This document shows, piece by piece, positions 1-9,489 of a stretch of 64,000 nt of DNA (the first letter of the stretch is position 1; each line of letters opens with the position of its first letter). Origin of the DNA: UTCFX2 sp002050125 (GTDB taxonomy: Bacteria > Chloroflexota > Anaerolineae > Anaerolineales > UBA4823); NCBI GenBank assembly GCA_027494035.1, contig JAOSJQ010000001.1, positions 1,116,001 to 1,180,000 of the forward strand, read 5' to 3'. The notes below the pieces were generated by a model. That model saw nothing but the letters and a program-made list of their open reading frames with translations. It did not search any database and was not told where the DNA came from. Position numbers and translations under genes: made by a program.

Positions 1-757
1 TTTATCCAGGCTGACCTCAACCAGCCGCTGCCGCTTCAGCTCACCCCGCGCCTGGGGCTATTTTTCGATCCCGGACGCCGGTCTCAGAGCCGCCGCATCC
101 GCTCGGTTCGGCGCTATGAGCCGCCGCTAGAAGTGATCCAGGGCTGGCTGCCGCAAGCTTCGGCTTTAGGGGTCAAGCTTTCGCCCGGCGTCAACCTGGC
201 GGAACTGCGCGGATACGACGCCGAAATTGAATTCGTTTCATTAAACGGCGAACTGAAAGAAGCGCTGCTCTGGTTTGGAGCGTTGAAATCTACCGGGCGC
301 CGCGCCGCATTGCTCCCGGGACCTCACGTGCTTGAAGCTGCTCCAGGTGAAACCGACCCGCCGCCGCAACTCGACGCACCGCGCGCCTATCTTTACGAAC
401 CGGACGCGGCGGTCCTGCGCGCCGGTCTGGTGCGCAAACTCGGCGCGCAGCTCGGCGCCGCGCAGCTCGACCCCGGACATCGCCTATCTGACCGCCGACC
501 GTCTGGTTGACACCCCGTTTGCCAAAGCGTTCGCGGTCGAAGATTGGCTGCCATTCAACCTGAAGCGCCTGCGAGCGCTCCTGCGCGCCCGGCGGGTCGA
601 ACGGGTGGTCGTGAAAAAGCGCGGCTCGCCCCTGCAGCCCGAAGCGCTGATCCGCGAGCTGCGGCTCCGCCCCGGCGAAGCGGAAGAGGCGCAGCGCATC
701 GTCGTTCTTACGCACCTGCGCGGCCGCCCCATCGCGGTGATCTGCCTGCCAGCCTGA
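1..757 (+). CDS. THUMP-like domain class I SAM-dependent methyltransferase, 3' part, frameshifted
   Basis: This is the C-terminal part of a gene that begins before the window. The reading frame is open from base 1 and shows the FFDPGRR motif typical of the methyltransferase core of this family, which uses S-adenosylmethionine. After it comes a THUMP-like C-terminal domain: RAYLYEPDAAVLRAG, then DIAYLTADRLVDTPFAKAF and the basic stretch VVKKRGSPLQPE. The two halves lie in different frames. The shift falls at the CCCC run at 471-474, where removing one C restores a continuous protein ending at 757. The substrate is not known; THUMP-type domains usually bind RNA. I read it as one gene with a probable base-call error, although a real inactivating indel cannot be excluded. 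The frame switch and the family are clear; the function is not. Confidence 0.75.
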
Positions 758-852
758 ATCTGCTATAATGACCAGCGCAAAACCCAGCCCGCTAGGTGTT
801 CTTCTGCACCGGGCTAAATGCGGCAGCGAATACAGACACCTCTCAGCCTGAT

Positions 853-1950
853 ATGACCCGATCTTCAAACCGCCGGTTCTCCTATCCAAGTTTCGTCATC
901 GCGGCGCTGCTGCTTGCCAGCCTGGCGTGTCAGGTCTCCGCCCCGCAAAACCCCGGCTTACGCACAGAGCCGGTAGAGACACACCCGCCAGCAGCAAGCT
1001 GGTTCTCAATTTACTTCACAGATCCTTCCGCGCCCGACAGCCAGAGCTTGCGGAACGGACCCGACCGGCATCTGGCGTCCGCCATCGAGCAAGCCCATTT
1101 CAGCGTCGATGTCGCCGTGTTGCAGTTGAACCTGTGGAGCGTGCGCGACGCCCTGATCTCCGCCCACCAGCGCGGCGTGCGCGTCCGCATGGTTACCGAC
1201 AGCGACTATCTGGACACCAAGGAGATCCAGCAGTTGATTGCCGCCGGCATCCCGCTGTTGGGAGACCGCCGCGAAGGGACGATGCACAACAAATTCGTCG
1301 TCATCGACCAACTCGAGGTCTGGACTGGCTCTATGAACTTCACCCTTAACGAGAGCTACCGCAACAACAACACCCTCATCCGCCTGCGCTCGCCCGAACT
1401 GGCGCAAAATTTCACCGCAGAATTCGAGGAAATGTTCGTGGATGACAAGTTCGGTCCGGGTTCGCCCGCCAATACCTCGCACCCCAGTCTGATGATCGGG
1501 AACACCAAGATCGAGACCTGTTTCTCGCCGGATGACGGCTGCACCGCCCAACTGCTGCGGGTGATCGAATCTGCCCAAAAAAGCCTGGCTTTCCTGGCGT
1601 ACTCGTTCACCTCCGACGACCTGGCTAACGCCCTGATCAAAAGTGCTGAGCGCGGTGTGCGCGTCGAAGGCGTGATGGAAAGCTCGCAAGTTGAAACCAA
1701 CCGCGGCTCGGATTACGCGCGCTTTCTAGCCGCCGGGCTGGATGTGCGCCTGGACGCAAACCCCAAACAAATGCACGAAAAAGTGATGATCATCGACGGG
1801 CAGATCGTGGCGCTGGGTTCGTTCAACTTCACCTTCTCAGCCGAAACTCGCAATGACGAGAATTTGCTGATCATCCACGATCCGCAAATCGCGGCGCTTT
1901 ATCAGGCGGAATTTGAGCGGCTCTTCAATCAGGCGCCCCCGGCGAGATAG
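853..1950 (+). CDS. phospholipase D-like (PLDc) lipoprotein
   Basis: An exported phospholipase D superfamily protein of about 365 residues. The N-terminus is a lipoprotein signal ending in LLLASLAC, so the mature protein should be anchored to the outer face of the membrane. Two HKD-type active-site motifs are visible, MHNKFVVID near residue 143 and MHEKVMIIDG near residue 306, each followed by GSMNF or GSFNF. This is the two-motif arrangement of bacterial PLD-like nucleases and phosphodiesterases. I chose the ATG at 853 because it gives a compact signal peptide; an upstream ATG at 796 would add 19 non-hydrophobic residues. The substrate could be nucleic acid or phospholipid and cannot be told from sequence. 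It stands alone, with no operon partner that explains it. Confidence 0.85.
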   Translation: MTRSSNRRFSYPSFVIAALLLASLACQVSAPQNPGLRTEPVETHPPAASWFSIYFTDPSAPDSQSLRNGPDRHLASAIEQAHFSVDVAVLQLNLWSVRDALISAHQRGVRVRMVTDSDYLDTKEIQQLIAAGIPLLGDRREGTMHNKFVVIDQLEVWTGSMNFTLNESYRNNNTLIRLRSPELAQNFTAEFEEMFVDDKFGPGSPANTSHPSLMIGNTKIETCFSPDDGCTAQLLRVIESAQKSLAFLAYSFTSDDLANALIKSAERGVRVEGVMESSQVETNRGSDYARFLAAGLDVRLDANPKQMHEKVMIIDGQIVALGSFNFTFSAETRNDENLLIIHDPQIAALYQAEFERLFNQAPPAR

Positions 1951-2045
1951 GCTTCCACCCCGGTCGATGATCGAAAGCCGCACTTTTTGTAAACGGTTGC
2001 TTCAGAATCCAGGTATACTTACTCGGGAACGCAAAGTCCAGGATT

Positions 2046-3269
2046 ATGACGCAAATCGAGCTTTACACCCGGCGAATACATTTATCCGCGCTGATTTTGG
2101 CGCTTAGCGTGTTGAGCCTCTCTGCCTGCACGCTGCGTTTGGGACTGCCCTCACGCCTGTCCGACCCGCCCGCGCCGACAGCCATCCCGCTATCTGGCGC
2201 AGCGCCCGCCAGTGCCCCGCCGGGGCTCACCCCGCCCGAACAACCGATCTTTCTGCCTCCGGGCTTCTCGATCAACGTTTACACCCAGGGGTTGAACGAT
2301 CCGCGGATGCTCGCCTTCGGTCCGGATGGGCAGCTTTACGTGGCTGACCGCGGCTCGAACCGCGTCCTGCGCCTCGTGGATGCAGACCAGGACGGCGAGG
2401 CGGACGTACAGCAAATCGCCGCCCGCGGGCTCCAACGCCCGAACAGCCTGGCTTTTTTCCAGGATGGTTCGCTGTATGTGGGCGAGGTCGAGCGGGTCGT
2501 GCGCCTCAGCCAACCGGATGCGCAGGGCGAATTCCAGCAGCGCAGCCCGGTGATCGAGGGCTTGCCCAAAGAGGGGCATAACACCCGCACGGTGATCTTC
2601 AGCCCCGATTGGCGCGATTTATTTCTGGCGATGGGCTCATCCTGCAACGTCTGCCGGGAGACGGATGCGCGCCGGGCGGCAATCACGCGTTATCTGACGG
2701 ACGTAAGCTCCGAACAGATCTTTGCCACCGGTTTGCGCAACGCGGTGGGGCTTGCGTTTCGTCCAGGAACCTCCGAGCTTTGGGCGACTAACAATGGGCG
2801 CGACATGCTGGGCGACAACCTGCCGCCGGATACCGTTCAACGGGTTCAAGAAGGAGATAACTTCGGCTGGCCGGACTGCCATGCGGGTCGAATCATCGAT
2901 CCCGATTACGGCGGAAAGCAAGCCTGCCAGGGGATCGCCCAACCGCAGATCGAGTTTGAGGCGCACTCGGCGCCGCTTGGTTTGACCTTTTACGCCAGCG
3001 CGCAGTTCCCAACCGAATATCAAGGCGGTCTTTTCGTCGCCTTTCACGGTTCCTGGAACCGCAGCGTCCCCACCGGCTACAAAGTCGTTTTCATACCTTT
3101 CTCAAACGGCTCACCCGGACCTGTACAAGATTTTGCGACCGGCTGGCTGGTAAACAGGGCGGCTTGGGGGCGACCGGTGGATGTCGCAGTCGGTCCGGAT
3201 GGCAGCTTGTTTGTGTCGGATGACAGCGGCGGCAGGATTTATCGAATAAAATACGAAGGAGGAGTTTAA
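2046..3269 (+). CDS. PQQ-dependent sugar dehydrogenase/L-sorbosone dehydrogenase-like lipoprotein
   Basis: A secreted six-bladed beta-propeller of the soluble glucose dehydrogenase/sorbosone dehydrogenase superfamily, 407 residues. The N-terminus is a lipoprotein signal (LSVLSLSAC). The propeller shows the usual landmarks: a blade opening with GFSINVYTQGLNDPRMLAFGP, the EGHNTR stretch, GLRNAVGLAFRPGTSELWATNNGRD, then DNFGWPDCHAG, and FVAFHGSWNR near the end. Such proteins bind PQQ and calcium and oxidise sugars, but many family members have never been assayed, so the activity is inferred from fold only. It ends five bases before the next gene, which has a strong AAGGAGGAG ribosome-binding site, so co-transcription is likely. 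Confidence 0.8.
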   Translation: MTQIELYTRRIHLSALILALSVLSLSACTLRLGLPSRLSDPPAPTAIPLSGAAPASAPPGLTPPEQPIFLPPGFSINVYTQGLNDPRMLAFGPDGQLYVADRGSNRVLRLVDADQDGEADVQQIAARGLQRPNSLAFFQDGSLYVGEVERVVRLSQPDAQGEFQQRSPVIEGLPKEGHNTRTVIFSPDWRDLFLAMGSSCNVCRETDARRAAITRYLTDVSSEQIFATGLRNAVGLAFRPGTSELWATNNGRDMLGDNLPPDTVQRVQEGDNFGWPDCHAGRIIDPDYGGKQACQGIAQPQIEFEAHSAPLGLTFYASAQFPTEYQGGLFVAFHGSWNRSVPTGYKVVFIPFSNGSPGPVQDFATGWLVNRAAWGRPVDVAVGPDGSLFVSDDSGGRIYRIKYEGGV

Positions 3270-3273
3270 TCGA

Positions 3274-5778
3274 ATGGACACAAAAGGCAATTATTATCTC
3301 GGTCGCTTGGTGGATGGTAATACCAACAAAACGACCGATGCCCCTCTGTTGTACGAACCGGAAGACCTGACAACCCACGCCTTTGTGGTCGGCATGACCG
3401 GCTCCGGCAAGACCGGTTTGTGCATCGACTTGCTGGAGGAAGCCGCGCTGAACGACTTGCCGGCGCTGATGATCGATCCAAAAGGCGATATCACCAACGT
3501 CTTGCTGCATTTCCCCGAGCTCCTGCCAGAGGATTTCAAGCCCTGGATTGACCCCGATCAAGCCCGCCGAGCCGACCAAACTATCGACGAAGCCGCCCAG
3601 CAAACAGCCGAAACCTGGAAGAAGGGGCTGGCTGATTGGGATATCACCCCCGAGCGGTTGAAGGCGCTCAAAGATTCGGTCCAGTTCGCGATCTTCACCC
3701 CGGGTTCGGATTCCGGTCTGCCGGTCAGCATCCTGGCGTCACTCGAAGCGCCGGAGATCCCCTGGGAAGCCAACCGCGAGATTCTGCGCGAGCGCATCTC
3801 CAGCACGGTTACCGCCTTGCTGGGGCTGGTCGGTCTCACCGACATCGACCCGGTGCGCTCACGGGAGCACATCCTGCTTTCCAACGTGTTCGAGCACGCC
3901 TGGAGCAGCGGGCAGGACCTGGATTTGAGCGAGCTGATCCTGCAAACTCAGAACCCGCCGTTCGAAAAGCTGGGCGTTTTTGATGTCGACACGTTTTTTT
4001 CCCAGAAAGACCGCTTCGCGTTGTCAATGCTCTTGAACAACATCCTGGCTGCGCCCGCGTTTCAATCCTGGATCCAGGGTCTGCCGCTCGACATCCCTTC
4101 TCTGCTATACACTCCGGAAGGGAAACCGCGCCACAGCGTCTTCTACATCGCTCACCTATCCGAGAGCGAGCGCATGTTCTTCGTCACCCTGCTCTTCTCC
4201 GCGGTCGAAACCTGGATGCGCTCGCAGAGCGGCGCAACCAGCCTGCGCACTTTGCTCTATTTCGATGAGATCTTCGGCTACCTGCCCCCGGTCAAGAACC
4301 CGCCTTCAAAGCAGCCCATTCTGCGCATGCTCAAGCAGGCGCGCGCTTTTGGTGTGGGGTTGGTGCTGGTCACTCAAAACCCGGTCGATGTGGACTACAA
4401 GGGTATTTCCAACACAGGCTCGTGGTTCATCGGCAAACTGCAGACCGACCAGGATAAACAGCGCCTGCTAGACGGGCTGGAAAGCGCCGTTTCCGCAGGC
4501 TTGAATCGCGCCGCCTATGACCGGATGATCTCCGGCTTGGGCAAGCGCGTTTTCTTGCTGCACAACGTCCACAACAAAGAGCCGTTGCTGATGCAAACCC
4601 GTTGGGCAATGAATTACCTGGCAGGACCGCTCAGCCGCAGCCAGATCCCCCCGTTGAACACCCTGGCAGGCGCGGTGATCGAGACCGCGCCGGCAACTCC
4701 ACCACCGCGCGCGGCTCAGACTGCTGCCCCAGCCGGGGACGTGTCCAGCCCGGCCGCGCCCCCCGCGCCAGCGGCGGCTCAAACGTCCACCACCCGCCCA
4801 GCCATCCCGGCTGGCGTCAATGAGTATTTCCTGCCCAACAATCAGACGATCTCCGAGGCGCTCAAAGCCGCCAGCCTCCAGGGTCCGCTGGAACCGCTGG
4901 GACTGGTCTATCGCCCGGTGGTGTTAGCCCAGGCGCGCACGCTGTTCCTGAACCGCAAATACAACCTGAATTACGAGCTGCCTCAAACTGCATTAGTGGG
5001 CGACCCCGGACCGGCGGGGGTCATGCGATGGGAAGACTATTCTGCTGCCCCCCTGGATCCGCGCCGCCTGGACAACCAGCCGGCGCCTCAGGCGCGTTTC
5101 TCCGCCCTGAACGCCGCTCTATCCGACGCCCGCGCCCTGGCTGCCATGCAGAAAGATTTTAGCGAGTGGGCTTTTCGTTCCGGAAAAGTAACCCTGCGCG
5201 CCAACGAAGCCTTGAAAATCTACGGCGGACCGGACGTCTCCCAGGCAGATTTTCGTAAACAATGCGCCGATGCAGCCAGGGATGGCCGCGACGCCGAGAT
5301 CATGAAGCGCAGCGCAGAGATCGACCGAAAGATCGCGACGATCCAGGAGCGGCTCAGGCGCGAGCAACGTGAGCTGGAACAGGATGAAAGCAAACATAAC
5401 CAGCGCAAGATGGAGGAGATGGGCAGCGCTGCCGACACTCTCCTGAGTATCTTTAACAAGCGAAGCAGCAACCGGCGCATCTCCAGCTCTCTCTCGAAGC
5501 GCCGAATGACCGAAACTGCCAGGGCTGAAGTAGAAGAGTCGAAGAAAGCGATCGCCGATTTCGATAAACAGATCGCCGCTCTGGAACAAGAAAAAACCGC
5601 CGCGCTGGCAGAAGTCCAGGAGCGCTGGGGGCAACTCGCCGGGCAGATCGAAGAGATCTCTTTAGCCCCCCTCAAGAAAGACGTTTTTGTCGAGCTTTTC
5701 GGCGTAGCCTGGTACCCCTATCACCTCATCCAGACCGAGGGGCGCACGATCGAACTGCCTGCCTATCAAAACGCATGA
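3274..5778 (+). CDS. HerA-like/DUF87-type ATPase with C-terminal coiled coil
   Basis: An 834-residue cytoplasmic ATPase of the HerA/FtsK-like group. Walker A is GMTGSGKTG near residue 39, followed by a strand ending in MIDPKGDI. Walker B is LLYFDEIFGYLPP near residue 328, with the QARAFGVGLVLVTQNPVD segment of HerA-type translocases after it. A Pro/Ala-rich linker at about 470-510 separates the ATPase from a C-terminal half with long charged helices (about 660-800, rich in Glu, Arg and Gln) that look like coiled coil. Relatives are annotated as ATP-binding or helicase HerA-like proteins and are thought to move DNA or protein substrates, but no NurA nuclease lies beside it. The start is fixed by the AAGGAGGAG site 10-20 bases upstream. 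Confidence 0.8.
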   Translation: MDTKGNYYLGRLVDGNTNKTTDAPLLYEPEDLTTHAFVVGMTGSGKTGLCIDLLEEAALNDLPALMIDPKGDITNVLLHFPELLPEDFKPWIDPDQARRADQTIDEAAQQTAETWKKGLADWDITPERLKALKDSVQFAIFTPGSDSGLPVSILASLEAPEIPWEANREILRERISSTVTALLGLVGLTDIDPVRSREHILLSNVFEHAWSSGQDLDLSELILQTQNPPFEKLGVFDVDTFFSQKDRFALSMLLNNILAAPAFQSWIQGLPLDIPSLLYTPEGKPRHSVFYIAHLSESERMFFVTLLFSAVETWMRSQSGATSLRTLLYFDEIFGYLPPVKNPPSKQPILRMLKQARAFGVGLVLVTQNPVDVDYKGISNTGSWFIGKLQTDQDKQRLLDGLESAVSAGLNRAAYDRMISGLGKRVFLLHNVHNKEPLLMQTRWAMNYLAGPLSRSQIPPLNTLAGAVIETAPATPPPRAAQTAAPAGDVSSPAAPPAPAAAQTSTTRPAIPAGVNEYFLPNNQTISEALKAASLQGPLEPLGLVYRPVVLAQARTLFLNRKYNLNYELPQTALVGDPGPAGVMRWEDYSAAPLDPRRLDNQPAPQARFSALNAALSDARALAAMQKDFSEWAFRSGKVTLRANEALKIYGGPDVSQADFRKQCADAARDGRDAEIMKRSAEIDRKIATIQERLRREQRELEQDESKHNQRKMEEMGSAADTLLSIFNKRSSNRRISSSLSKRRMTETARAEVEESKKAIADFDKQIAALEQEKTAALAEVQERWGQLAGQIEEISLAPLKKDVFVELFGVAWYPYHLIQTEGRTIELPAYQNA

Positions 5779-5791
5779 TGGAAACTGGCTC

Positions 5792-6280
5792 ATGAAGACC
5801 CTGCTCATATTACGCCACGCAAAATCGAGCTGGAAAGATGAAACGCTGTCGGATCACGACCGCCCATTGAACAAACGCGGCCAGCGCGATGCGCCCCGCA
5901 TCGGCGAGATTCTGCATGAAGAAGGCTTTCAGCCCGACCTGGTGCTCTGCTCGAGCGCGGTGCGCGCCCGGGAAACCGCCCGGCTGGCTCTCGAAGCGGT
6001 GGACTTCAACGGAAAGGTCGAATACCGGGAAGACCTGTACGCCTTCGAGCCGGGCGCTTATTTGCAGGCGCTTGTCGGGCTGGACGATTCGGTCGATCAG
6101 GTGTTGATCATCGGGCATAACCCCGCGATGGAAGAACTGCTCAATGGTTTGACCGGTGAGCATCACATGCTACCCACCGCCGCGCTCGCCCATCTGGAAT
6201 TGCCGGTTGAGCGCTGGAGCGAGATTTCATTCGGCATGCGCGCCAGGTTGATCAACCTCTGGCGACCAAAAGAGATCTGA
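5792..6280 (+). CDS. SixA-like histidine phosphatase
   Basis: A small (162-residue) member of the histidine phosphatase superfamily, SixA branch. The catalytic motif LRHAKSSW is at residues 7-14, followed by the family's DHDRPLNKRGQRDA segment. The second phosphohistidine-pocket histidine is in IIGHNPAMEEL near residue 110. SixA proteins remove phosphate from phosphohistidine on signalling or phosphotransfer proteins; the target here is unknown. It sits 13 bases after the HerA-like ATPase gene and six bases before the next gene, so it is probably the middle gene of a short operon. Confidence 0.85.
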   Translation: MKTLLILRHAKSSWKDETLSDHDRPLNKRGQRDAPRIGEILHEEGFQPDLVLCSSAVRARETARLALEAVDFNGKVEYREDLYAFEPGAYLQALVGLDDSVDQVLIIGHNPAMEELLNGLTGEHHMLPTAALAHLELPVERWSEISFGMRARLINLWRPKEI

Positions 6281-6286
6281 TTCGCC

Positions 6287-6898
6287 ATGCTCTCTGCGCT
6301 CATCATCTGGCTCGCCTGTCTGCTCTATGGATGGGTTCACTCCTGGATGGCTTCGCTGGGTTTGAAGCAGCAGGCTCGCAGGCTGATCGGTCCGCCGGTT
6401 TTCGACCGCTATTACCGCCTGGCTTTCAACCTTTTTTCGGTTCTGACCCTCCTGCCCCTGCTCGCGCTGCCTCTCCTGCTGCCGGACCAGCGCCTGTATC
6501 AAATCCCATTCCCCTGGATGCTCATCAACCTGACCGGGCAGGGGTTAGCCGTTCTGATTTTGATCATCGGTATTCTGCAAACCGGCGCAATGGAATTCAT
6601 CGGTCTCCGCCAGGTCTTTGACCCGGTTGAAGCAGAGAGCAGCCAACTCGTAACCGATGGGTTGTACCGCTGGATGCGCCATCCACTCTACACCGCCGGT
6701 TTGACTTTCCTCTGGCTCTCGCCGGTGATGAGCCTGAACTTGTTTGCGCTGTATGTTGGATTGAGCGCCTATCTGGTCATTGGCGCGCATTACGAGGAGC
6801 GCAAACTGCTGCGCATATATGGGGAAGCCTACCGCGCCTACCGCCAAAAAACGCCCATGCTGATCCCCTGGCCTCCGAAACGGCATTTTAAGGTATAA
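6287..6898 (+). CDS. NnrU/isoprenylcysteine methyltransferase-like membrane protein
   Basis: A 203-residue integral membrane protein with about five hydrophobic segments. The C-terminal half has the signature of the isoprenylcysteine carboxyl methyltransferase/phospholipid methyltransferase/NnrU superfamily: GLYRWMRHPLYTAG near residue 125 and HYEERKLLRIYGEAYRAYRQ near residue 170. These residues form the SAM and substrate pocket in the family. Bacterial members methylate small lipids or thiols or have no known substrate, so the reaction here is open. It follows the SixA-like gene by six bases and is followed nine bases later by the sortase gene. Confidence 0.75.
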   Translation: MLSALIIWLACLLYGWVHSWMASLGLKQQARRLIGPPVFDRYYRLAFNLFSVLTLLPLLALPLLLPDQRLYQIPFPWMLINLTGQGLAVLILIIGILQTGAMEFIGLRQVFDPVEAESSQLVTDGLYRWMRHPLYTAGLTFLWLSPVMSLNLFALYVGLSAYLVIGAHYEERKLLRIYGEAYRAYRQKTPMLIPWPPKRHFKV

Positions 6899-6907
6899 TT
6901 TTTCCCC

Positions 6908-7813
6908 GTGTCGAAACAGAAAGCGTCTCAAGAGCTATCTATTGAAGAGCTGCGCTGGCTGCTGGTTGAAAAACGCCGAGCAGCCCGCCAGGCGCGCCTG
7001 GACCGCTACCGCCGCAGCGGGCGTGTTGTGACCCTCGCCTCAGACCTGGATGGCTTGTCGCTTGAAAACTGGCGCAGCGAAGCGCTGGAAGAGGCGCCTG
7101 AAGCCCCGCGCGGCCCATCGATTGGAAAACGAGTGTTCGATGGTTTTTTGCTCCTGATCGAAATCAGCGCTGTGGTGGGGTTCGTTTACATCCTGTTCAG
7201 CGGTTTGAACGTGCTCCGGGAGTTGAATCGCGAGGTTGTCGCGGTCATCGAACAGCCGACGCTGACGCCCACCCCGTTGATCGCCGCGGTGGTGCTGCCC
7301 TCCGGACACACACCGCCAGATTCCCCGGGCGGAACGCGGTTCAATGAAAATGAAATACCCGAGCATTTGCGCCCGCTGGTCCAATCGCTCTTCAACGCGC
7401 CGCTCCCCACCCCAAGCCCAGCCCAGGCGATTCGCCTGCAGATCCCGACGTTGAACGTCGACGCCCCCATCGTTCAGGGCGACGGGTGGGAACAACTAAA
7501 GAAGGGCGTCGGTCAGCACCCCAGCACAGCCAATCCGGGCGAGCGCGGCAACCTGGTGCTTTCGGCGCACAATGACATTTTTGGAGAGATTTTCCGAGAC
7601 CTGGACCGTCTGAACCCGGGCGACCTCGTTATTATCCACACCAATCAGCGTTCCTACACCTACATCGTTGTTGACACAAAGATCGTCGAGCCCACCGCAG
7701 TTGAGGTGATGGACCCGACGCCCCAAGCCACCACCACCCTGATCTCGTGTTATCCTTATCTTAAGGATAACAAGCGCATTGTTGTCATCGCCCGTCTGCA
7801 AACCAGCAATTAG
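6908..7813 (+). CDS. sortase (class D/E-like)
   Basis: A 301-residue sortase starting at GTG. Residues 1-75 are cytoplasmic and rich in Arg and Glu, a single membrane anchor lies at about 78-100, then a Pro/Thr-rich spacer leads to the catalytic domain at about 175-300. The catalytic histidine is in LVLSAHND, the cysteine in TLISCYPY, and the arginine in NKRIVVIARL. Sortases cut a sorting signal on exported proteins and join them to a surface acceptor. No obvious sorting-signal protein was found in this window, so the substrate must be elsewhere. The large cytoplasmic N-terminal tail is longer than in most sortases. A small membrane protein is encoded 26 bases downstream. Confidence 0.85.
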   Translation: MSKQKASQELSIEELRWLLVEKRRAARQARLDRYRRSGRVVTLASDLDGLSLENWRSEALEEAPEAPRGPSIGKRVFDGFLLLIEISAVVGFVYILFSGLNVLRELNREVVAVIEQPTLTPTPLIAAVVLPSGHTPPDSPGGTRFNENEIPEHLRPLVQSLFNAPLPTPSPAQAIRLQIPTLNVDAPIVQGDGWEQLKKGVGQHPSTANPGERGNLVLSAHNDIFGEIFRDLDRLNPGDLVIIHTNQRSYTYIVVDTKIVEPTAVEVMDPTPQATTTLISCYPYLKDNKRIVVIARLQTSN

Positions 7814-7839
7814 GGCGTTTCTCTCTAAGGAGTATTCGA

Positions 7840-8073
7840 ATGGCAAAAAAGACTAAGAAGCAGTCCCGTAAAGTATCCAGCGCGCCAGCCGTAACCGTTC
7901 AGCAACCCTTGCAACCGGAAACAAAGGCTGCGCCCGCCTCCCTCGCCGGGCGGACCTATACATCCGATTTCAACCCGGATTACAGTCAGACCATAAAGGA
8001 CCTGCGCAGGATTGGGATACTCGCCGGATCGTTTTTCGCGATCCTGGTCATCCTCTCATTTTTCCTGCGCTAA
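7840..8073 (+). CDS. small C-terminally anchored membrane protein, unknown function
   Basis: I do not recognise this 77-residue protein. It starts with a very basic stretch (MAKKTKKQSRK), has a Pro/Ala/Gln-rich middle, then a short motif RTYTSDFNPDYSQTIKDLRR, and ends with one hydrophobic helix (about residues 58-75) reaching the C-terminus. It therefore looks like a tail-anchored protein with its N-terminus in the cytoplasm. A clear TAAGGAG ribosome-binding site lies just before the ATG, and the gene follows the sortase gene by 26 bases, so the two are probably transcribed together. Confidence 0.65.
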   Translation: MAKKTKKQSRKVSSAPAVTVQQPLQPETKAAPASLAGRTYTSDFNPDYSQTIKDLRRIGILAGSFFAILVILSFFLR

Positions 8074-8211
8074 GCGGTCGATCCGCCAAAGCGGTTTTAT
8101 GCGATCGCCAATCGCTGGCGTGCCGCGTGACCATTCTGACTGAGCCGGGGAAATATCATTCGCTGGGCTGCGCGCCCGGCAGGATTCGACTTCCATGACG
8201 ATAGGTTGACG

Positions 8212-9438
8212 ATGGATTTGCCTCCCTCTCCATCCGAGGAATCTCCCAACTGGGGATCGACCACCAAAACGGTCATCGGGCTGGCAATCGTAGCCATCTT
8301 CGCCGGTCTGCTGATCTATTTTCGCAACATCATCGCTCCGCTGCTGCTGGCATTCATCCTGACTTTCCTGCTTCACCCGGTCGCAGCCTGGATCAGCAAA
8401 ACCCTGAAGATCAGTTGGCGCATGTCAGTCAATCTGATCTATTTGTTTTTAATTCTGGTGTTGATCGCCACACTCACCTTGAGCGGTTTTGCCATTGTTC
8501 AGCAGGCGCAAAGCCTGCTGATTTTCATCGAAAAGTTCATCCAGACGCTGCCGGAATATATCAACAACCTCTCCACTCAAAGTTTTTACCTCGGTCCCTT
8601 CCAGATCAACTTTTCCAAGCTCGATCTGCAATCTTTAACCAATCAGTTGTTGAGCACCGTGCAACCGATGATCGGACAAGCCGGGACTCTGCTGGGCAAA
8701 TTCGCCACGATTGCGGCATCCACCATAGCGTGGACTGTGTTCTTGCTGGTGATCTCCTATTTTGTCCTCGCCGAGGGGGGGCAAATCGGTGAAAACCTGG
8801 TCTATATCGAGATCCCGGGCTACAACTCCGATATCCAGATCCTGTTTCGCAAGCTCGACGCAACCTGGAATGCTTTTTTACGCGGGCAGTTGATCATTTC
8901 GCTTTTGACAATCGTATCTTATTACATTCTGTTATCGCTACTGGGGACACGTCTGGCTCTGGTAATCGCACTGATGGCTGGTCTGGCGCGCTTCGTGCCA
9001 TACGTAGGTCCAACGGTCACCTGGACGCTGACCGCTATTGTATCCTTTTCTCAGGTAAGCAATTATCTGGGCTTGCAGCCGCTGTTCTACGCCGCGCTGG
9101 TGGTTGGAGCCTGCGTTATTCTTGATTTTATTTTTGATAATATGGTAGTGCCGCGCTTCCTCGGGGGCGCCCTGGGGGTCCATCCAGCCGGCGTCCTGGT
9201 TTCCGCGATCATCCTGGCGCGCCTGATCGGGATCGTGGGCGTCGTGCTTGCGGCGCCCGTGCTTGCGACGCTGTTGCTGCTGGGAGGCTATATTTTCAGA
9301 AAGATGTTTGACCTTCCGCCCTGGCCGCCGCCTGCCGCCGAACCGGAACCTGCGCGTGAAGGCGTCCGGATCCGCCTGAGCCGTCTCTTGGGGGAAATCC
9401 GCTCTTCGCTGCAAAAGCGGCGCTCCGAAAAGAAGTAA
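8212..9438 (+). CDS. AI-2E family transporter
   Basis: A 408-residue integral membrane protein of the AI-2 exporter/YdiK-PerM superfamily. About seven or eight hydrophobic segments are visible, with the long amphipathic region between the third and fourth segments typical of the family. The characteristic segment RFVPYVGPTVTW is near residue 265 and the C-terminal PRFLGGALGVHPAGVLVS motif near residue 315. Members export AI-2 or act as ion-coupled antiporters, so no substrate is assigned. A TTG six bases upstream could also serve as start. It faces dnaA tail to tail, with a shared terminator. Confidence 0.85.
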   Translation: MDLPPSPSEESPNWGSTTKTVIGLAIVAIFAGLLIYFRNIIAPLLLAFILTFLLHPVAAWISKTLKISWRMSVNLIYLFLILVLIATLTLSGFAIVQQAQSLLIFIEKFIQTLPEYINNLSTQSFYLGPFQINFSKLDLQSLTNQLLSTVQPMIGQAGTLLGKFATIAASTIAWTVFLLVISYFVLAEGGQIGENLVYIEIPGYNSDIQILFRKLDATWNAFLRGQLIISLLTIVSYYILLSLLGTRLALVIALMAGLARFVPYVGPTVTWTLTAIVSFSQVSNYLGLQPLFYAALVVGACVILDFIFDNMVVPRFLGGALGVHPAGVLVSAIILARLIGIVGVVLAAPVLATLLLLGGYIFRKMFDLPPWPPPAAEPEPAREGVRIRLSRLLGEIRSSLQKRRSEKK

Positions 9439-9474
9439 AAAGCCGACCGCTTTTATGACGGTCGGCTTTTTTTG
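9437..9474. terminator. bidirectional intrinsic terminator between AI-2E gene and dnaA
   Basis: A perfect 9-bp stem, AGCCGACCG at 9441-9449 with CGGTCGGCT at 9459-9467, has a 9-base loop, A residues on the left and a T run on the right. It lies between two convergent genes and would work in both directions. Confidence 0.85.
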
Positions 9475-9489
9475 TTTGTTTTTTCCTTA

